From positions 1 to 64,000 of the forward strand of contig DATMSA010000209.1 in assembly GCA_035565675.1 (NCBI GenBank): a stretch of DNA of 64,000 bases, read 5' to 3'. The DNA comes from Capillimicrobium sp035565675 (GTDB taxonomy: Bacteria > Actinomycetota > Thermoleophilia > Solirubrobacterales > Solirubrobacteraceae). Shown piece by piece: positions 35,764-44,604 of the stretch. Each line of letters opens with the position of its first letter. Within the stretch, counting starts at the first letter, position 1. The notes under the pieces are model-generated. The model was given only the letters and a program-made list of their open reading frames with translations. It searched no databases and was not told the DNA's origin. The position numbers and the translations under genes were made by a program.

Positions 35764-36749
35764 TCGTCGACGCGCACGCCCACGTCATCGTCCCCGAGCT
35801 GCTGCGCGACGCCGCACCCGAGGAGGCGTGGCGCCCGCGCGTGTGGCGCGAGGACGGCGCCCAGGTCGTCGAGCTCGACGGGCGGCCGATCCGCTCGGCG
35901 GTCGGCGAGTTCTGCGACCTCGACGGGATCCTCGCCGCGCAGGACGCGGCCGGCGTCGACCGCGTCGTGCTGTGCCCGTGGGTGCCGCTGCTGTACCCGG
36001 GCGTCGACGCCGCCGAGGGACTGCGGCGCTGCCGGCTGCAGAACGCGGGCCTGGCCGCCATGCGGCGGGCGCGGCCCGACCGCGTCAGCGTGCTCGGCGC
36101 CGTGCCCCTGCAGGAGCCCGAGCTCGCGGCCGACGAGCTGCGCGCGCTGATGGCCGGCGGCGATCACGGCGGCGTCGAGGTCGCCGCCAGCGTGAACGGC
36201 GCCTACCTGGGCGACGACCGCTTCGCGCCCTTCTGGGCCGCCGCGGAGGAGACCGGCGCGCTCGTCTTCGTGCACCCGACCACCCGCGGCTTCGACGCCG
36301 CCGTGTTCGGCGACCACTACCTGTGGAACCTCGTCGGCAACCCGATGGAGACGACGATCACCACAGCGCACCTCGTGCTCGCCGGCGTGCTGGAGCGCCA
36401 CCCGGACCTGCGCATCCTGCTCGCCCACGGGGGCGGCGCGATCCTCGCGCTGCGCGGCCGGCTGCGCCACGCCCACGGCTTCCAGCCGCAGGTGCGGTCG
36501 CGGCTGCGCGGCGACCCGGCGACGTCGCTGCGGCGGCTGCACTACGACACCGTCGTGCACGACCCGGTGCTCCTGGGCCAGCTCGTCGACGCCGTCGGGG
36601 CGGACCGCGTGCTGCTGGGCTCCGACTTCCCGTTCGACATGGCCGACCACCATCCGGCGGACACCGTGCGCGCGGCGGGCCTGCCGGGGGCCGACGCGGC
36701 CGCCGTCCTGGGCGCCAACGCGCAGCGGCTGCTCGGAGGGGCCGGATGA
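35760..36749 (+). CDS. Amidohydrolase-2 (ACMSD-like) family metal-dependent hydrolase/decarboxylase
   Basis: A 329-residue TIM-barrel protein. Metal ligands are visible as HAH in VDAHAHVIVP (residues about 5-7), a His in VFVHPTT, a His in LAHGGGAI and the Asp of GSDFPFDM. The arrangement fits the ACMSD/gamma-resorcylate decarboxylase group, which decarboxylates or hydrolyses ring-cleavage products and aromatic acids. Within this operon it is likely a decarboxylation or hydrolysis step. GTG 35760 overlaps the previous TGA; the substrate cannot be read from the sequence. Confidence 0.88.
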   Translation: MIVDAHAHVIVPELLRDAAPEEAWRPRVWREDGAQVVELDGRPIRSAVGEFCDLDGILAAQDAAGVDRVVLCPWVPLLYPGVDAAEGLRRCRLQNAGLAAMRRARPDRVSVLGAVPLQEPELAADELRALMAGGDHGGVEVAASVNGAYLGDDRFAPFWAAAEETGALVFVHPTTRGFDAAVFGDHYLWNLVGNPMETTITTAHLVLAGVLERHPDLRILLAHGGGAILALRGRLRHAHGFQPQVRSRLRGDPATSLRRLHYDTVVHDPVLLGQLVDAVGADRVLLGSDFPFDMADHHPADTVRAAGLPGADAAAVLGANAQRLLGGAG

Positions 36750-38317
36750 GCGCGGCCGCGGCGTACGACGTCGTCGTGGCCGGCGCCGGCCACAACAGCC
36801 TCATCACGGCCGCCTACGTGGCCGTGTCGGGACGGACCGTGCTCGTGCTCGACGCGCGATCGGTGCCCGGCGGCGGGGCGGCGACCGAGGAGCTGCTGGC
36901 GCCCGGCTACCTGCTCGACTCCTGCTCGACCGGGCACACGCTGATCCAGACCAACCCGCTGCTGACCGACGACGAGCTCGGCCTGCGCGGGCGCTACGGC
37001 CTCGAGTACCTGTTCCCCGACCCGTTCGCGCATGTCGCCTTCCCCGACGGCCGGCACCTGACGGCGTGGCTGGACCTCGACCGCACGTGCGAGGAGATCG
37101 CCGCGTTCTCGCGCGCGGACGCCGACGCCTACCGCCGGCTGCTGGCCGAGTACGACGAGGTCAAGCACCTGTTCGGGGCCGCGTCGTTCACGCCCGTCGG
37201 CCTGGGGCCGTCGCTCGACGAGCGTCTGCGCGAGCACCCCAGGGGCAACATCTGGCGCCGGCGCGCCGCGCTGTCGGCGTGGGACGTCGTCCGGCGCGAG
37301 TTCGAGTCCCCGCACATCCAGGCGTTCCTGCTGTGGCAGGCGTATCAGACGCTCGTACCCGTCGACGCGCCCGGATCGGGGCCGCTGGCCTCGTCGGTGG
37401 TCTTCGGGCGCCAGCGCCGCTCGTGGTCGATCCCGCGCGGCGGCTCGGGCCGGCTGACCGACGCGCTCGTGCGCTGCATCGAGGAGCATGGCGGCACCGT
37501 CGTCTGCGACGCGCGCGTGGACCGCCTCGTCCTCGACGACGCCGGACGCTGCGTGGGCGTGGGGACCGCGGACGGGCGCGAGCACCGGGCCCGCGAGGCG
37601 GTGGTCTCGACCATCCACGTCAAGCACCTCGTCGACATGGCGCCCGCCGCGGCCTGGGGCGAGGACTTCCTCTACGGCGTCGACACCTTCGACATCGGCG
37701 TGCCGTGCACCGCGACGTTCCTGGCCACCACGGCGCCGCCGGAGTTCGCCGCCGCCGCCGGCCCGCGCACCGCGGTGTCGGCGGGGCTGGCCGGGTGGCC
37801 GCAGGACGTGATCGCGTTCAACCGCGCGATGCGCGACGGCCGGTGGGTCGACGACCCCCAGTGGGTCCTGGTCGCGACGCCCACGCTGGCCGACCCGTCG
37901 CGGGCGCCCGCCGGGCACCACACCGTGAAGCTCCTCGCCCCGCAGGCGTACGGGTTCGAGGAGCGCCGCGAGGCGTTCGCGGACCGGCTGATCGAGCGCG
38001 TGACGGCGGTGTGCCCCGGCTTCACCGGGGACGTCGTGCTCGACCGCCTCGTGCGCATGCCCGAGGACATCGAGCGCAACAACCCACACATGATCGGCGG
38101 CACCTTCCACGGTGGCGACCGCACGCTGCCGCAGACCGGCGCGCTGCGCCCGGTCCCGGGCTACGCCGCGCACCGGATGCCGATCCCGGGGCTGTACCAG
38201 ACCGGCGGCACCACGCACCCCGGCGGCTCGATCACCGGCGCGCCGGGGCGCAACGCGGCGATCGTGCTGCTGGCGGATCTGGGAACGACCCTCGAGGAGG
38301 TGGTGGCAGGTGCCTGA
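36746..38317 (+). CDS. FAD-dependent oxidoreductase, PYROXD2/phytoene-desaturase-like
   Basis: A 523-residue flavoprotein. The dinucleotide-binding motif DVVVAGAGHNSLITAAYVAVSG is followed by LVLDARSVPGGGAATEEL and, near the C-terminus, the family block GLYQTGGTTHPGGSITGAPGRNAA. The GHNSL variant is typical of the PYROXD2/CrtI-like group rather than of monoamine oxidases. It may oxidise a C-C or C-N bond of the pathway intermediate. It overlaps the amidohydrolase gene by 4 bp and the following hydrolase gene by 8 bp. Confidence 0.88.
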   Translation: MSAAAAYDVVVAGAGHNSLITAAYVAVSGRTVLVLDARSVPGGGAATEELLAPGYLLDSCSTGHTLIQTNPLLTDDELGLRGRYGLEYLFPDPFAHVAFPDGRHLTAWLDLDRTCEEIAAFSRADADAYRRLLAEYDEVKHLFGAASFTPVGLGPSLDERLREHPRGNIWRRRAALSAWDVVRREFESPHIQAFLLWQAYQTLVPVDAPGSGPLASSVVFGRQRRSWSIPRGGSGRLTDALVRCIEEHGGTVVCDARVDRLVLDDAGRCVGVGTADGREHRAREAVVSTIHVKHLVDMAPAAAWGEDFLYGVDTFDIGVPCTATFLATTAPPEFAAAAGPRTAVSAGLAGWPQDVIAFNRAMRDGRWVDDPQWVLVATPTLADPSRAPAGHHTVKLLAPQAYGFEERREAFADRLIERVTAVCPGFTGDVVLDRLVRMPEDIERNNPHMIGGTFHGGDRTLPQTGALRPVPGYAAHRMPIPGLYQTGGTTHPGGSITGAPGRNAAIVLLADLGTTLEEVVAGA

Positions 38318-39356
38318 CGCCCGCGTCCAGGCGGCGATCGAGAACTGGGGCCCGCGGCTCATCGCCAACGGCGTGGACTACAACGACTTCGTGCGGACGA
38401 CCGCCGCGCTCGAGCGCTGGGACGACTGGCTCGACGCGTGGACGGCGACGGCCGAGCGCCACCTGGAGCTCGCGAGCGAGGCCGAGGCCCACGGTCGCGA
38501 CCTGAGCGCCGGCGAGGCCTACGCCCGCGCCGCCGTCTGCTTCCACTTCGCCAAGTTCGTCTGGGTCCTCGACGCCGAGCGCAACCGCGCGACGACGCGG
38601 CGCGCGATCGCCGCGCTGGCCCGCGCGCACGCACTGCTGGATCCCACCGCGCAGCGCATCGAGGCGGCGCCGGACGCGGTCGCCAACCTTCGCCGGCCGG
38701 CGGCGCCGGAGCGCCCGCCGCTGGTGATCCTCATCCCGGGCCTGGACTCCACGAAGGAGGAGTTCTTCGCCTGGGAGGAGCACTTCCTGCGCCGCGGCAT
38801 GGCGACCGCGTCGCTCGACGGCCCGGGCCAGGGCGAGAGCGGCTTCGAGCACCACATCCGCCCCGACTACGAGGTGGCGGTCAGCGCGCTGCTCGACGCG
38901 CTCGCCGGTCGCGACGACGTCGACCTCGGCCGCGTCGGCGCCGTCGGCGTGTCGATGGGGGGCTACTACGCGCCCCGCGCGGCCGCGTTCGAGCCGCGGC
39001 TTTCCGCGGTCGCCGGGATCAGCGGTCCCTACGACATGAGCGCCAACTGGGACGGGCTGCCGTCGCTGACGCGCGAGACGATCGCCCACCACACCGGCGC
39101 CGCGTCGCCGGAGGAGGCGCGGGCCAAGGCGGCCGAGCTCACGCTCGCCGGCGTGGCCGAGCGCGTCGCGCAGCCGTGCCTGGTCGTGACCGGCCGCCGC
39201 GACCGGCTGATCCCGTGGGAGGACACCAAGCGCATCGCCGACGAGGCGCCCGACGCGACCTGGGTGCTCTACGACGAGGGCACCCACGTCTGCAACAACC
39301 TCCCGTTCCGCTACCGCCCGCTGGTGGCCGACTGGATCGCGGAGCGGCTGCGCTGA
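38310..39356 (+). CDS. Alpha/beta hydrolase resembling 2,6-dihydroxypseudooxynicotine C-C hydrolase
   Basis: A 348-residue protein. An N-terminal helical part (about 1-120; NGVDYNDFVRTTAALERWDDW, AYARAAVCFHFAKFVW) precedes an alpha/beta-hydrolase fold. The nucleophile is S215 in GVSMGG; D298 (TGRRDRL) and H326 (EGTHVCNN) complete the triad. The helical N-terminal domain and the triad spacing recall the nicotine-pathway enzyme that hydrolyses a C-C bond of dihydroxypseudooxynicotine and, more broadly, FrsA/DUF1100 esterases. Together with the molybdenum hydroxylase genes directly downstream this hints at breakdown of a hydroxylated N-heterocycle or aryl ketone. The substrate assignment is inference. 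Confidence 0.8.
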   Translation: MPDARVQAAIENWGPRLIANGVDYNDFVRTTAALERWDDWLDAWTATAERHLELASEAEAHGRDLSAGEAYARAAVCFHFAKFVWVLDAERNRATTRRAIAALARAHALLDPTAQRIEAAPDAVANLRRPAAPERPPLVILIPGLDSTKEEFFAWEEHFLRRGMATASLDGPGQGESGFEHHIRPDYEVAVSALLDALAGRDDVDLGRVGAVGVSMGGYYAPRAAAFEPRLSAVAGISGPYDMSANWDGLPSLTRETIAHHTGAASPEEARAKAAELTLAGVAERVAQPCLVVTGRRDRLIPWEDTKRIADEAPDATWVLYDEGTHVCNNLPFRYRPLVADWIAERLR

Positions 39357-41599
39357 TGGCGACCCGTGCCGCGTCGGACGAGCAGGCGCCGGGGGCGGCG
39401 CTCGTCGGCACGCCGATGGCGCGGCGCGAGGACGCGCGCATCCTGCGCGGTGAGGCGCGCTACCTCGACGACGTCGTGCTGCCCGGGATGGCGCACGCCG
39501 CGTTCGTGCGCAGCCCGCACGCGCGGGCGGGCATCGCCGCCATCCGCGCCCCGGAGCCCGGCGCCGCGGAGGGGCTGCTGGGCGTGTGGACGGCGGCCGA
39601 TCTCGGCGAGCGCGTGCGGCCGTTCCCCGTCCAGGCGCCGGCGGGCGCCGAGGTCGCCGGCGACGCGGGCCACCCGGTGCTGGCCGGCGCCGAGGCCCGC
39701 TACGCCGGCCAGCCCGTCGCGCTCGTCGTCGCCGAGTCGCGCGCGCTGGCCGAGGACGCGGCCGAGCTCGTCGACGTCGACTACGAGCCGCTCGACGCCG
39801 CCGTGGCCGTGCGCGACGCGCCGGAGGCGCTGGTGCGCTGGCGCCGCAGCGCCGGCGACGTCGACGGCGCGTTCGCGGCCGCCGCGCACGTCGCGCGGGG
39901 GTCCTACCGGCTGCCGCGCCTGGTCGCGGTGCCGATCGAGTGCCGCGGCGCGGTGTGCGCGTACGACCGCGGGGTCGACCTGCTGACGGTCTGGTGCTCG
40001 GCCCAGGACCCGCACCGGCCGCTGGCCCAGCTCGCGCACGTCCTGGACCGTCCCGACGACCGGATTCGCGTCGTCGTGCCCGACGTCGGCGGCGCGTTCG
40101 GCTCCAAGGGGGTCATCGCCGCCGAGGCGGTCGCGGCCGCGGTCGCCGCGATGGACCTCGGCCGGCCGGTCAAGTGGGCCGAGGACCGCCTGGAGAACTT
40201 CCTGGCCGCCTACCAGGGGCGCGGGATGGAGGCCGACGTCGAGCTGGCGCTGGACGCCGACGGGCGCATGCTCGCGGTCCGCGCGGTGCTGCACGCCGAT
40301 CTCGGCGCCTACCTGTTCACCACGTCGGCGATCCCGGCGCACACGACCGCGATGCTGATGTGCGGCTGCTACGACATCCCCGCCGCCGAGGTGACGATCG
40401 CCGGGGCGCGGACGGACAAGGTGCCGACCGGGCCCTACCGCGGCGCCGGGCGCCCCGAGGCCGCGCATCTGCTCGAGCAGACCGTCGATCGCGCCGCCCG
40501 CGACCTGGGGCTCGATCCGGTGGAGCTGCGCCGGCGCAACCTCGTGCGCGCGTTCCCGCACCGCACGCCGCTCGGCTTCGTCTACGACTCCGGCGACTAC
40601 GAGCGCTGCCTGGACCTGGCGCTCGAGCTCGTGGAGCCCGAGCGCGGCGACGACGGCTCGCACGTCATCGGCTGGGGCGTCGCGCTGTACGTCGAGCGCG
40701 GCGGTGGCATGTGGGAGAGCGCCGACGTCACCGTCGAGCCGAGCGGCCGCGTCGTCGTGCGCAGCGGCGCGTCGCCGCACGGCCAGGGCCACGACACGAC
40801 GTTCGCCCAGATCGCGGCCGACCGGCTCGGCGTCGACCCCGGCGCGATCGTGCTGCGCTTCGGCGACACGGCCGTCGTGCCGCGCGGCGTGGGGACGTTC
40901 GCCAGCCGCTCGGTGGCGATGGGCGGCTCGGCGCTGGCCGTGGCCTGCGACCGGATCGTGGCCAAGGCCCGCCGCATCGCCGCGCACGCGCTGGACACGG
41001 AGCCCGATGCGCTCGCCCACGAGCAGGGCGCGATGATCGCGCCCGACGGGCGCGCGCTGACGTTCGCCGAGATCGCGGCCGCCGCGTACGACCCCGCGCG
41101 CCTGCCGCCCGGGCTCGACCTGGGCCTGGAGGCCGCCGGGCGCTTCCACTCCGAGCAGGTCTTCGCGTCGGGCGCCTACGCCGCGGTGGTCTCGATCGAG
41201 CGCGAGACCGGGCGGCTGGCGGTCCGGCGGATCGCGGCGGTCGACGATGCCGGCACGATCGTCAACCCGCTGCTGGCCCACGGCCAGGTCGTCGGCGGGA
41301 CCGTGCAGGGCCTCGGGGAGTGCGTGAGCGAGGCGGCCGTCCACGACGAGTCCGGCCAGCTGCGGACCGGCTCGCTGCTGGACTACAGCCTGCTGACCGC
41401 GGCGGAGATCCCGCCGATCCGCGTCGGGGTCGTGCAGACCCCGTCGCCGCTGAACCCTCTCGGCGCCAAGGGCATCGGCGAGGGTGGGGCGATCGGGACC
41501 CTGCCGGCCGTGGCCGCCGCGGTCGTCGACGCGCTCGGCGGCCGCCACGTCGACCCGCCGTACGACGAGCAGACCCTGTGGGAGGCGCTGCGCCGATGA
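39356..41599 (+). CDS. Molybdenum hydroxylase large subunit (xanthine dehydrogenase/CoxL family)
   Basis: A 747-residue catalytic subunit. N-terminal fold blocks include GTPMARREDARILRGEARYLDDV and HAAFVRSPHARA; the molybdopterin domain shows PDVGGAFGSKG, GPYRGAGRPEA, SPHGQGHDTTFAQIAADRLG and GAKGIGEGGAIG with the catalytic Glu at E709. The CO-dehydrogenase active-site loop with its selenium/copper-binding cysteine is not seen, so this is a general hydroxylase of aromatic or heterocyclic rings or aldehydes, not CODH. It begins where the hydrolase gene ends (TGATG) and forms a complex with the M and S subunits. Confidence 0.92.
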   Translation: MATRAASDEQAPGAALVGTPMARREDARILRGEARYLDDVVLPGMAHAAFVRSPHARAGIAAIRAPEPGAAEGLLGVWTAADLGERVRPFPVQAPAGAEVAGDAGHPVLAGAEARYAGQPVALVVAESRALAEDAAELVDVDYEPLDAAVAVRDAPEALVRWRRSAGDVDGAFAAAAHVARGSYRLPRLVAVPIECRGAVCAYDRGVDLLTVWCSAQDPHRPLAQLAHVLDRPDDRIRVVVPDVGGAFGSKGVIAAEAVAAAVAAMDLGRPVKWAEDRLENFLAAYQGRGMEADVELALDADGRMLAVRAVLHADLGAYLFTTSAIPAHTTAMLMCGCYDIPAAEVTIAGARTDKVPTGPYRGAGRPEAAHLLEQTVDRAARDLGLDPVELRRRNLVRAFPHRTPLGFVYDSGDYERCLDLALELVEPERGDDGSHVIGWGVALYVERGGGMWESADVTVEPSGRVVVRSGASPHGQGHDTTFAQIAADRLGVDPGAIVLRFGDTAVVPRGVGTFASRSVAMGGSALAVACDRIVAKARRIAAHALDTEPDALAHEQGAMIAPDGRALTFAEIAAAAYDPARLPPGLDLGLEAAGRFHSEQVFASGAYAAVVSIERETGRLAVRRIAAVDDAGTIVNPLLAHGQVVGGTVQGLGECVSEAAVHDESGQLRTGSLLDYSLLTAAEIPPIRVGVVQTPSPLNPLGAKGIGEGGAIGTLPAVAAAVVDALGGRHVDPPYDEQTLWEALRR

Positions 41600-42183
41600 G
41601 GCTGGAGAACGCGTTCGCCGTCGAGGCGCCGCCCGAGCGCACCTGGGCCGTGCTGCTCGACGTGCCGCGCGTGGCGCGGGCGCTGCCCGGCGCCGCGATC
41701 GAGCCCCGGGGCCGCGACGGCGCCTGGCGGGGCACGATGACGCTGAAGCTCGGCCCGGTGACGACCGAGTACGCCGGCACCGCCCGGCTCCAGGACGCCG
41801 ACGACGACGAGCGCGTGGCCAGCTTCCGGGTGCAGGGCCGCGAGGTGCGCGGGCAGGGGACGGCCTCGGCGACGATCACGAGCCGGCTGACGCCCGAGGG
41901 CGCGGGCACGCGCGTCGCTGTGGTCACGGAGCTGCAGGTCACCGGCCGCCAGGCGCAGTTCGGGCGCTCCCTCATGGAGGACGTCGCCGGGGCGCTGCTG
42001 GGCGCGTTCGCCGCGGGCCTGGAGCGCGAGCTGCGCGGCGAGCCGCCACCCGCCCCCGCCGCGGGCGGCGACGCGCTCGACCTGGGCGCCGCCGTGTCCG
42101 GCGCGCTCCTGGAGCGGGCCGCGATCGCCCTCGCCGGGGTGGTCGTGGGGCTCGCGCTGGGCCGGGTGGTGTGGCGGCGGTGA
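41596..42183 (+). CDS. CoxG-like SRPBCC protein with C-terminal membrane anchor
   Basis: A 195-residue protein. Residues about 1-145 form a CoxG/SRPBCC domain (ENAFAVEAPPERTWAVLLDVPRVARALPGA, typical of the family); residues about 172-192 form a single transmembrane helix ending VVWRR. CoxG proteins anchor or help assemble molybdenum hydroxylases at the membrane. It lies between the large and medium subunit genes, overlapping both by 4 bp, which supports an assembly or anchoring role for this hydroxylase. Confidence 0.9.
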   Translation: MRLENAFAVEAPPERTWAVLLDVPRVARALPGAAIEPRGRDGAWRGTMTLKLGPVTTEYAGTARLQDADDDERVASFRVQGREVRGQGTASATITSRLTPEGAGTRVAVVTELQVTGRQAQFGRSLMEDVAGALLGAFAAGLERELRGEPPPAPAAGGDALDLGAAVSGALLERAAIALAGVVVGLALGRVVWRR

Positions 42184-42980
42184 AGCCGGCGCCGTTCCGC
42201 TACGCCGCCCCGGGCTCGGTGGACGAGGCGCTGGGCCTCCTGGGCGAGGACGCCAAGGTGCTGGCCGGCGGGCAGTCGCTGGTGCCGATCATGAACTTCC
42301 GCCTCGCGCGCCCGGAGCTGCTCGTCGACGTGAACGGGCTCGCCGAGCTGGCCTACCTGCGGCGCACCGGCGGGGTGCTGCGCATCGGCGCGCTGACGCG
42401 CCACGCCACGCTCGAGCGCTCCGCGCTGGTCGCCCGCCACTGGCCGCTGCTGCGCCAGGCCGTCCGCCACGTGGGCCATCCGCAGATCCGCTCGCGCGGG
42501 ACGGTCGGCGGCTCGGTCGCCCACGCCGACCCGGCCGCCGAGCTGCCGGTGGCGCTGGCCGCGCTGGACGCCCGCTTCCAGGTCCGCTCGGCGGCGCGGG
42601 GCGTGCGCACGCTGACGGCCGACGCCCTCTTCGTCGCGCACCTCACCACGGCCCTGGAGCCCGACGAGCTGCTCGTCGAGATCGAGGTGCCGCCGCTGCC
42701 GGGCGGCGCCGGCACCGCGTTCGCCGAGCACGCGCGCACGCACGGGGACTTCGCGCTCGCCGGCTGCGCCGTCGTCGTCGCGCCGGGGCACGCGGCCGTC
42801 GCGCTGCTCGGCGCCGGGCCGGTCCCGCTGCGGGCGGGCGAGGCCGAGCGGGCGCTGGTCGCGGGCGCGACCGCGCGCCAGGCCGCGGACCTGGCCGCGG
42901 CGCACGTGGCGCCCGGCCACCGGCGCGCGCTGATGGGCGCGCTGGTGCGCGACGCGCTGCGGGAGGCGGGCGCCCCGTGA
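42180..42980 (+). CDS. Molybdenum hydroxylase medium (FAD-binding) subunit
   Basis: A 266-residue CoxM/XdhB-type flavoprotein subunit. The FAD-binding motifs AGGQSLVPIMNFRLARP and TVGGSVAHADPAAELP are intact. It carries electrons from the iron-sulfur subunit to the final acceptor. GTG 42180 overlaps the coxG-like stop; the 3' end overlaps the small subunit gene by 4 bp. Confidence 0.93.
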   Translation: MKPAPFRYAAPGSVDEALGLLGEDAKVLAGGQSLVPIMNFRLARPELLVDVNGLAELAYLRRTGGVLRIGALTRHATLERSALVARHWPLLRQAVRHVGHPQIRSRGTVGGSVAHADPAAELPVALAALDARFQVRSAARGVRTLTADALFVAHLTTALEPDELLVEIEVPPLPGGAGTAFAEHARTHGDFALAGCAVVVAPGHAAVALLGAGPVPLRAGEAERALVAGATARQAADLAAAHVAPGHRRALMGALVRDALREAGAP

Positions 42981-43450
42981 CGACCGTGGCCGTCCACGTC
43001 GAGGTGAACGGCGTGCCGTACGCGCGCGAGGTGGAGCCGCGCACGCTGCTGTCGGACTTCCTGCGCCACGAGTGCGGCCTGACCGGCACGCACGTCGGCT
43101 GCGAGCACGGCGTGTGCGGCGCCTGCACCGTCCAACTCGACGGCGAGCCGGTCCGCGCCTGCCTGCTGTTCGCCGTGCAGGCCCACGGGCGCTCGGTGCG
43201 CACCGTCGAGGGGATGGCGCAGCCCGACGGGACGCTGCATCCGCTGCAGCAGGCGTTCCACGAGACCCACGCGCTGCAGTGCGGCTTCTGCACCGCCGGG
43301 CTGCTCATGTCGCTGGAGCCGTGGCTGCGCGACCGGGCCGGCGGCGAGCCGGTCGGCGAGCGGGAGGTGCGCGAGGCGCTGGCCGGCAACCTCTGCCGCT
43401 GCACCGGCTACGAGGCGATCGTCGAGGCGGTCCTGCGCGTGGTGCGATGA
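42977..43450 (+). CDS. Molybdenum hydroxylase small (2x[2Fe-2S]) subunit
   Basis: A 157-residue CoxS-type subunit. The plant-type cluster ligands are seen in CEHGVCGACTVQLDG (with an earlier Cys in RHECGLTGTHVG), and the second cluster ligands in QCGFCTAGLL and CRCTGYEAI. It completes the L-G-M-S set of the hydroxylase and relays electrons from the Mo centre to FAD. Confidence 0.94.
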   Translation: MTTVAVHVEVNGVPYAREVEPRTLLSDFLRHECGLTGTHVGCEHGVCGACTVQLDGEPVRACLLFAVQAHGRSVRTVEGMAQPDGTLHPLQQAFHETHALQCGFCTAGLLMSLEPWLRDRAGGEPVGEREVREALAGNLCRCTGYEAIVEAVLRVVR

Positions 43451-44604
43451 GCGACCAGCCGCCCTACCCGCGCTTCTCCGACGCCGAGCAGGCCCGCCGC
43501 CGGGCGGCGCTGGAGGCGGTGATGGCGCGGCGCGGCGTCGACCACGTCGTGCTCTACGGCGCCAACCGCTTCGGCTCGGCGGTCGGCTGGCTCACGCGCT
43601 GGCCGGTCACGCGCGAGGCGTTCGTCGTCGTGACCCCGGGCGAGCGCGACCTGCTGCTCGTCGACTTCTACAACCACGTGCCCAACGCCACGCGCATGGC
43701 CACCGAGGCCGAGGTGCGCCCGGCGGCGCCGTCCGGCGTGCGCGCCGCGGTCGACGAGCTGCGCCGCCGCGGCGCCGGCGGGCGGCGCGTCGGCGTGATC
43801 GGGCCGCTCGGGTTCCGCGCGCACGCCGCGCTCGCGGAGGTCGCGGCGGAGGTCGTGGACCTCGGCGGCGACTACGTGCGGCTGCGGCTGCGCAAGTCGC
43901 CCGAGGAGCTCGCGTGGGTGCGCCGGGGCTGCGCGCTGACCGACCTCGGCCTGGAGGCGCTGCGGGCCGGCGCCCGGCCGGGCCTGGACGAGCGGGAGCT
44001 GGGCGACCTCGTCGAGCGCGCCTACGTCGGGCACGGCGCGACCACGCACATCCACTACTTCGCGGCCACGCCGATGGACCGGCCGCGGATGGGCGTCCCG
44101 GCGCAGTGGCCCACGACCCGGCGCCTGCGCGCCGGCGACGCGCTGACCTGCGAGCTGAGCGCGTCCTGGTGGGACCACCCGGGCCAGGTCCTGCGCACGT
44201 TCGCCGTGGAGGCCGAGCCGTCGCCGCTGTTCGCCGACCTGCACGGCGTCGCCGACGCGGCGTTCGCGGCGATCTGCTCGGTGCTGCGAGCGGGCGCGAC
44301 CGCGCAGGCGGTCGTCGCCGCGGCCGAGGTCATCGAGGCCGCGGGCTACACCACGCGCGACGACCTGCTGCACGGCTTCGTGGGCGGCTACCTGCCGCCG
44401 GTCCTCGGCAGCGCGAGCCGGCTGCTCGAGCCCGTGCCCGACTTCGTCTTCGAGGCGGGCATGACCGTGGTGGTGCAGCCCAACGTCTGCACCCGCGACG
44501 AGCGGGCCGGGGTGCAGACGGGCGAGCTGGTGCTGGTCGGTCCCGACGGCGCCGAGCGCCTGCACTCAGCCGAGCGCGGGCTCCTGCGGACGGGCGGCGG
44601 CTGA
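43447..44604 (+). CDS. M24 (pita-bread) fold protein lacking the metal ligands
   Basis: A 385-residue protein with the two-domain creatinase/prolidase layout: N-terminal domain to about 150 and C-terminal pita-bread fold. The positions that hold the dinuclear metal in aminopeptidase P-type enzymes are changed: the first Asp is E236 (TCELSA), the second, 11 residues on, is Q247 (GQVLRTF), the EPG glutamate is Gln (VVVQPNV) and the RIED glutamate is lost (GVQTGELVLV). A His remains in LLHGFVGG. It is therefore probably not a metallopeptidase; like creatinase it may use the fold for metal-free chemistry on a C-N bond. It is the last gene of the long operon and overlaps the convergent M24 gene by 39 bp. 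Confidence 0.85.
   Translation: MSDQPPYPRFSDAEQARRRAALEAVMARRGVDHVVLYGANRFGSAVGWLTRWPVTREAFVVVTPGERDLLLVDFYNHVPNATRMATEAEVRPAAPSGVRAAVDELRRRGAGGRRVGVIGPLGFRAHAALAEVAAEVVDLGGDYVRLRLRKSPEELAWVRRGCALTDLGLEALRAGARPGLDERELGDLVERAYVGHGATTHIHYFAATPMDRPRMGVPAQWPTTRRLRAGDALTCELSASWWDHPGQVLRTFAVEAEPSPLFADLHGVADAAFAAICSVLRAGATAQAVVAAAEVIEAAGYTTRDDLLHGFVGGYLPPVLGSASRLLEPVPDFVFEAGMTVVVQPNVCTRDERAGVQTGELVLVGPDGAERLHSAERGLLRTGGG

Noticed and set aside
39356..43450. Carbon monoxide dehydrogenase identity for the L/G/M/S genes.
   Set aside because: The large subunit lacks the CODH active-site cysteine loop and has GPYRGAGRPEA instead; the CoxG-like gene is common to other hydroxylases too.
38310..43450. Calling the operon a nicotine degradation pathway.
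   Set aside because: Only the C-C-hydrolase-like protein and a generic Mo hydroxylase fit; the other enzymes do not match the known order, so only a broad N-compound hypothesis is kept.
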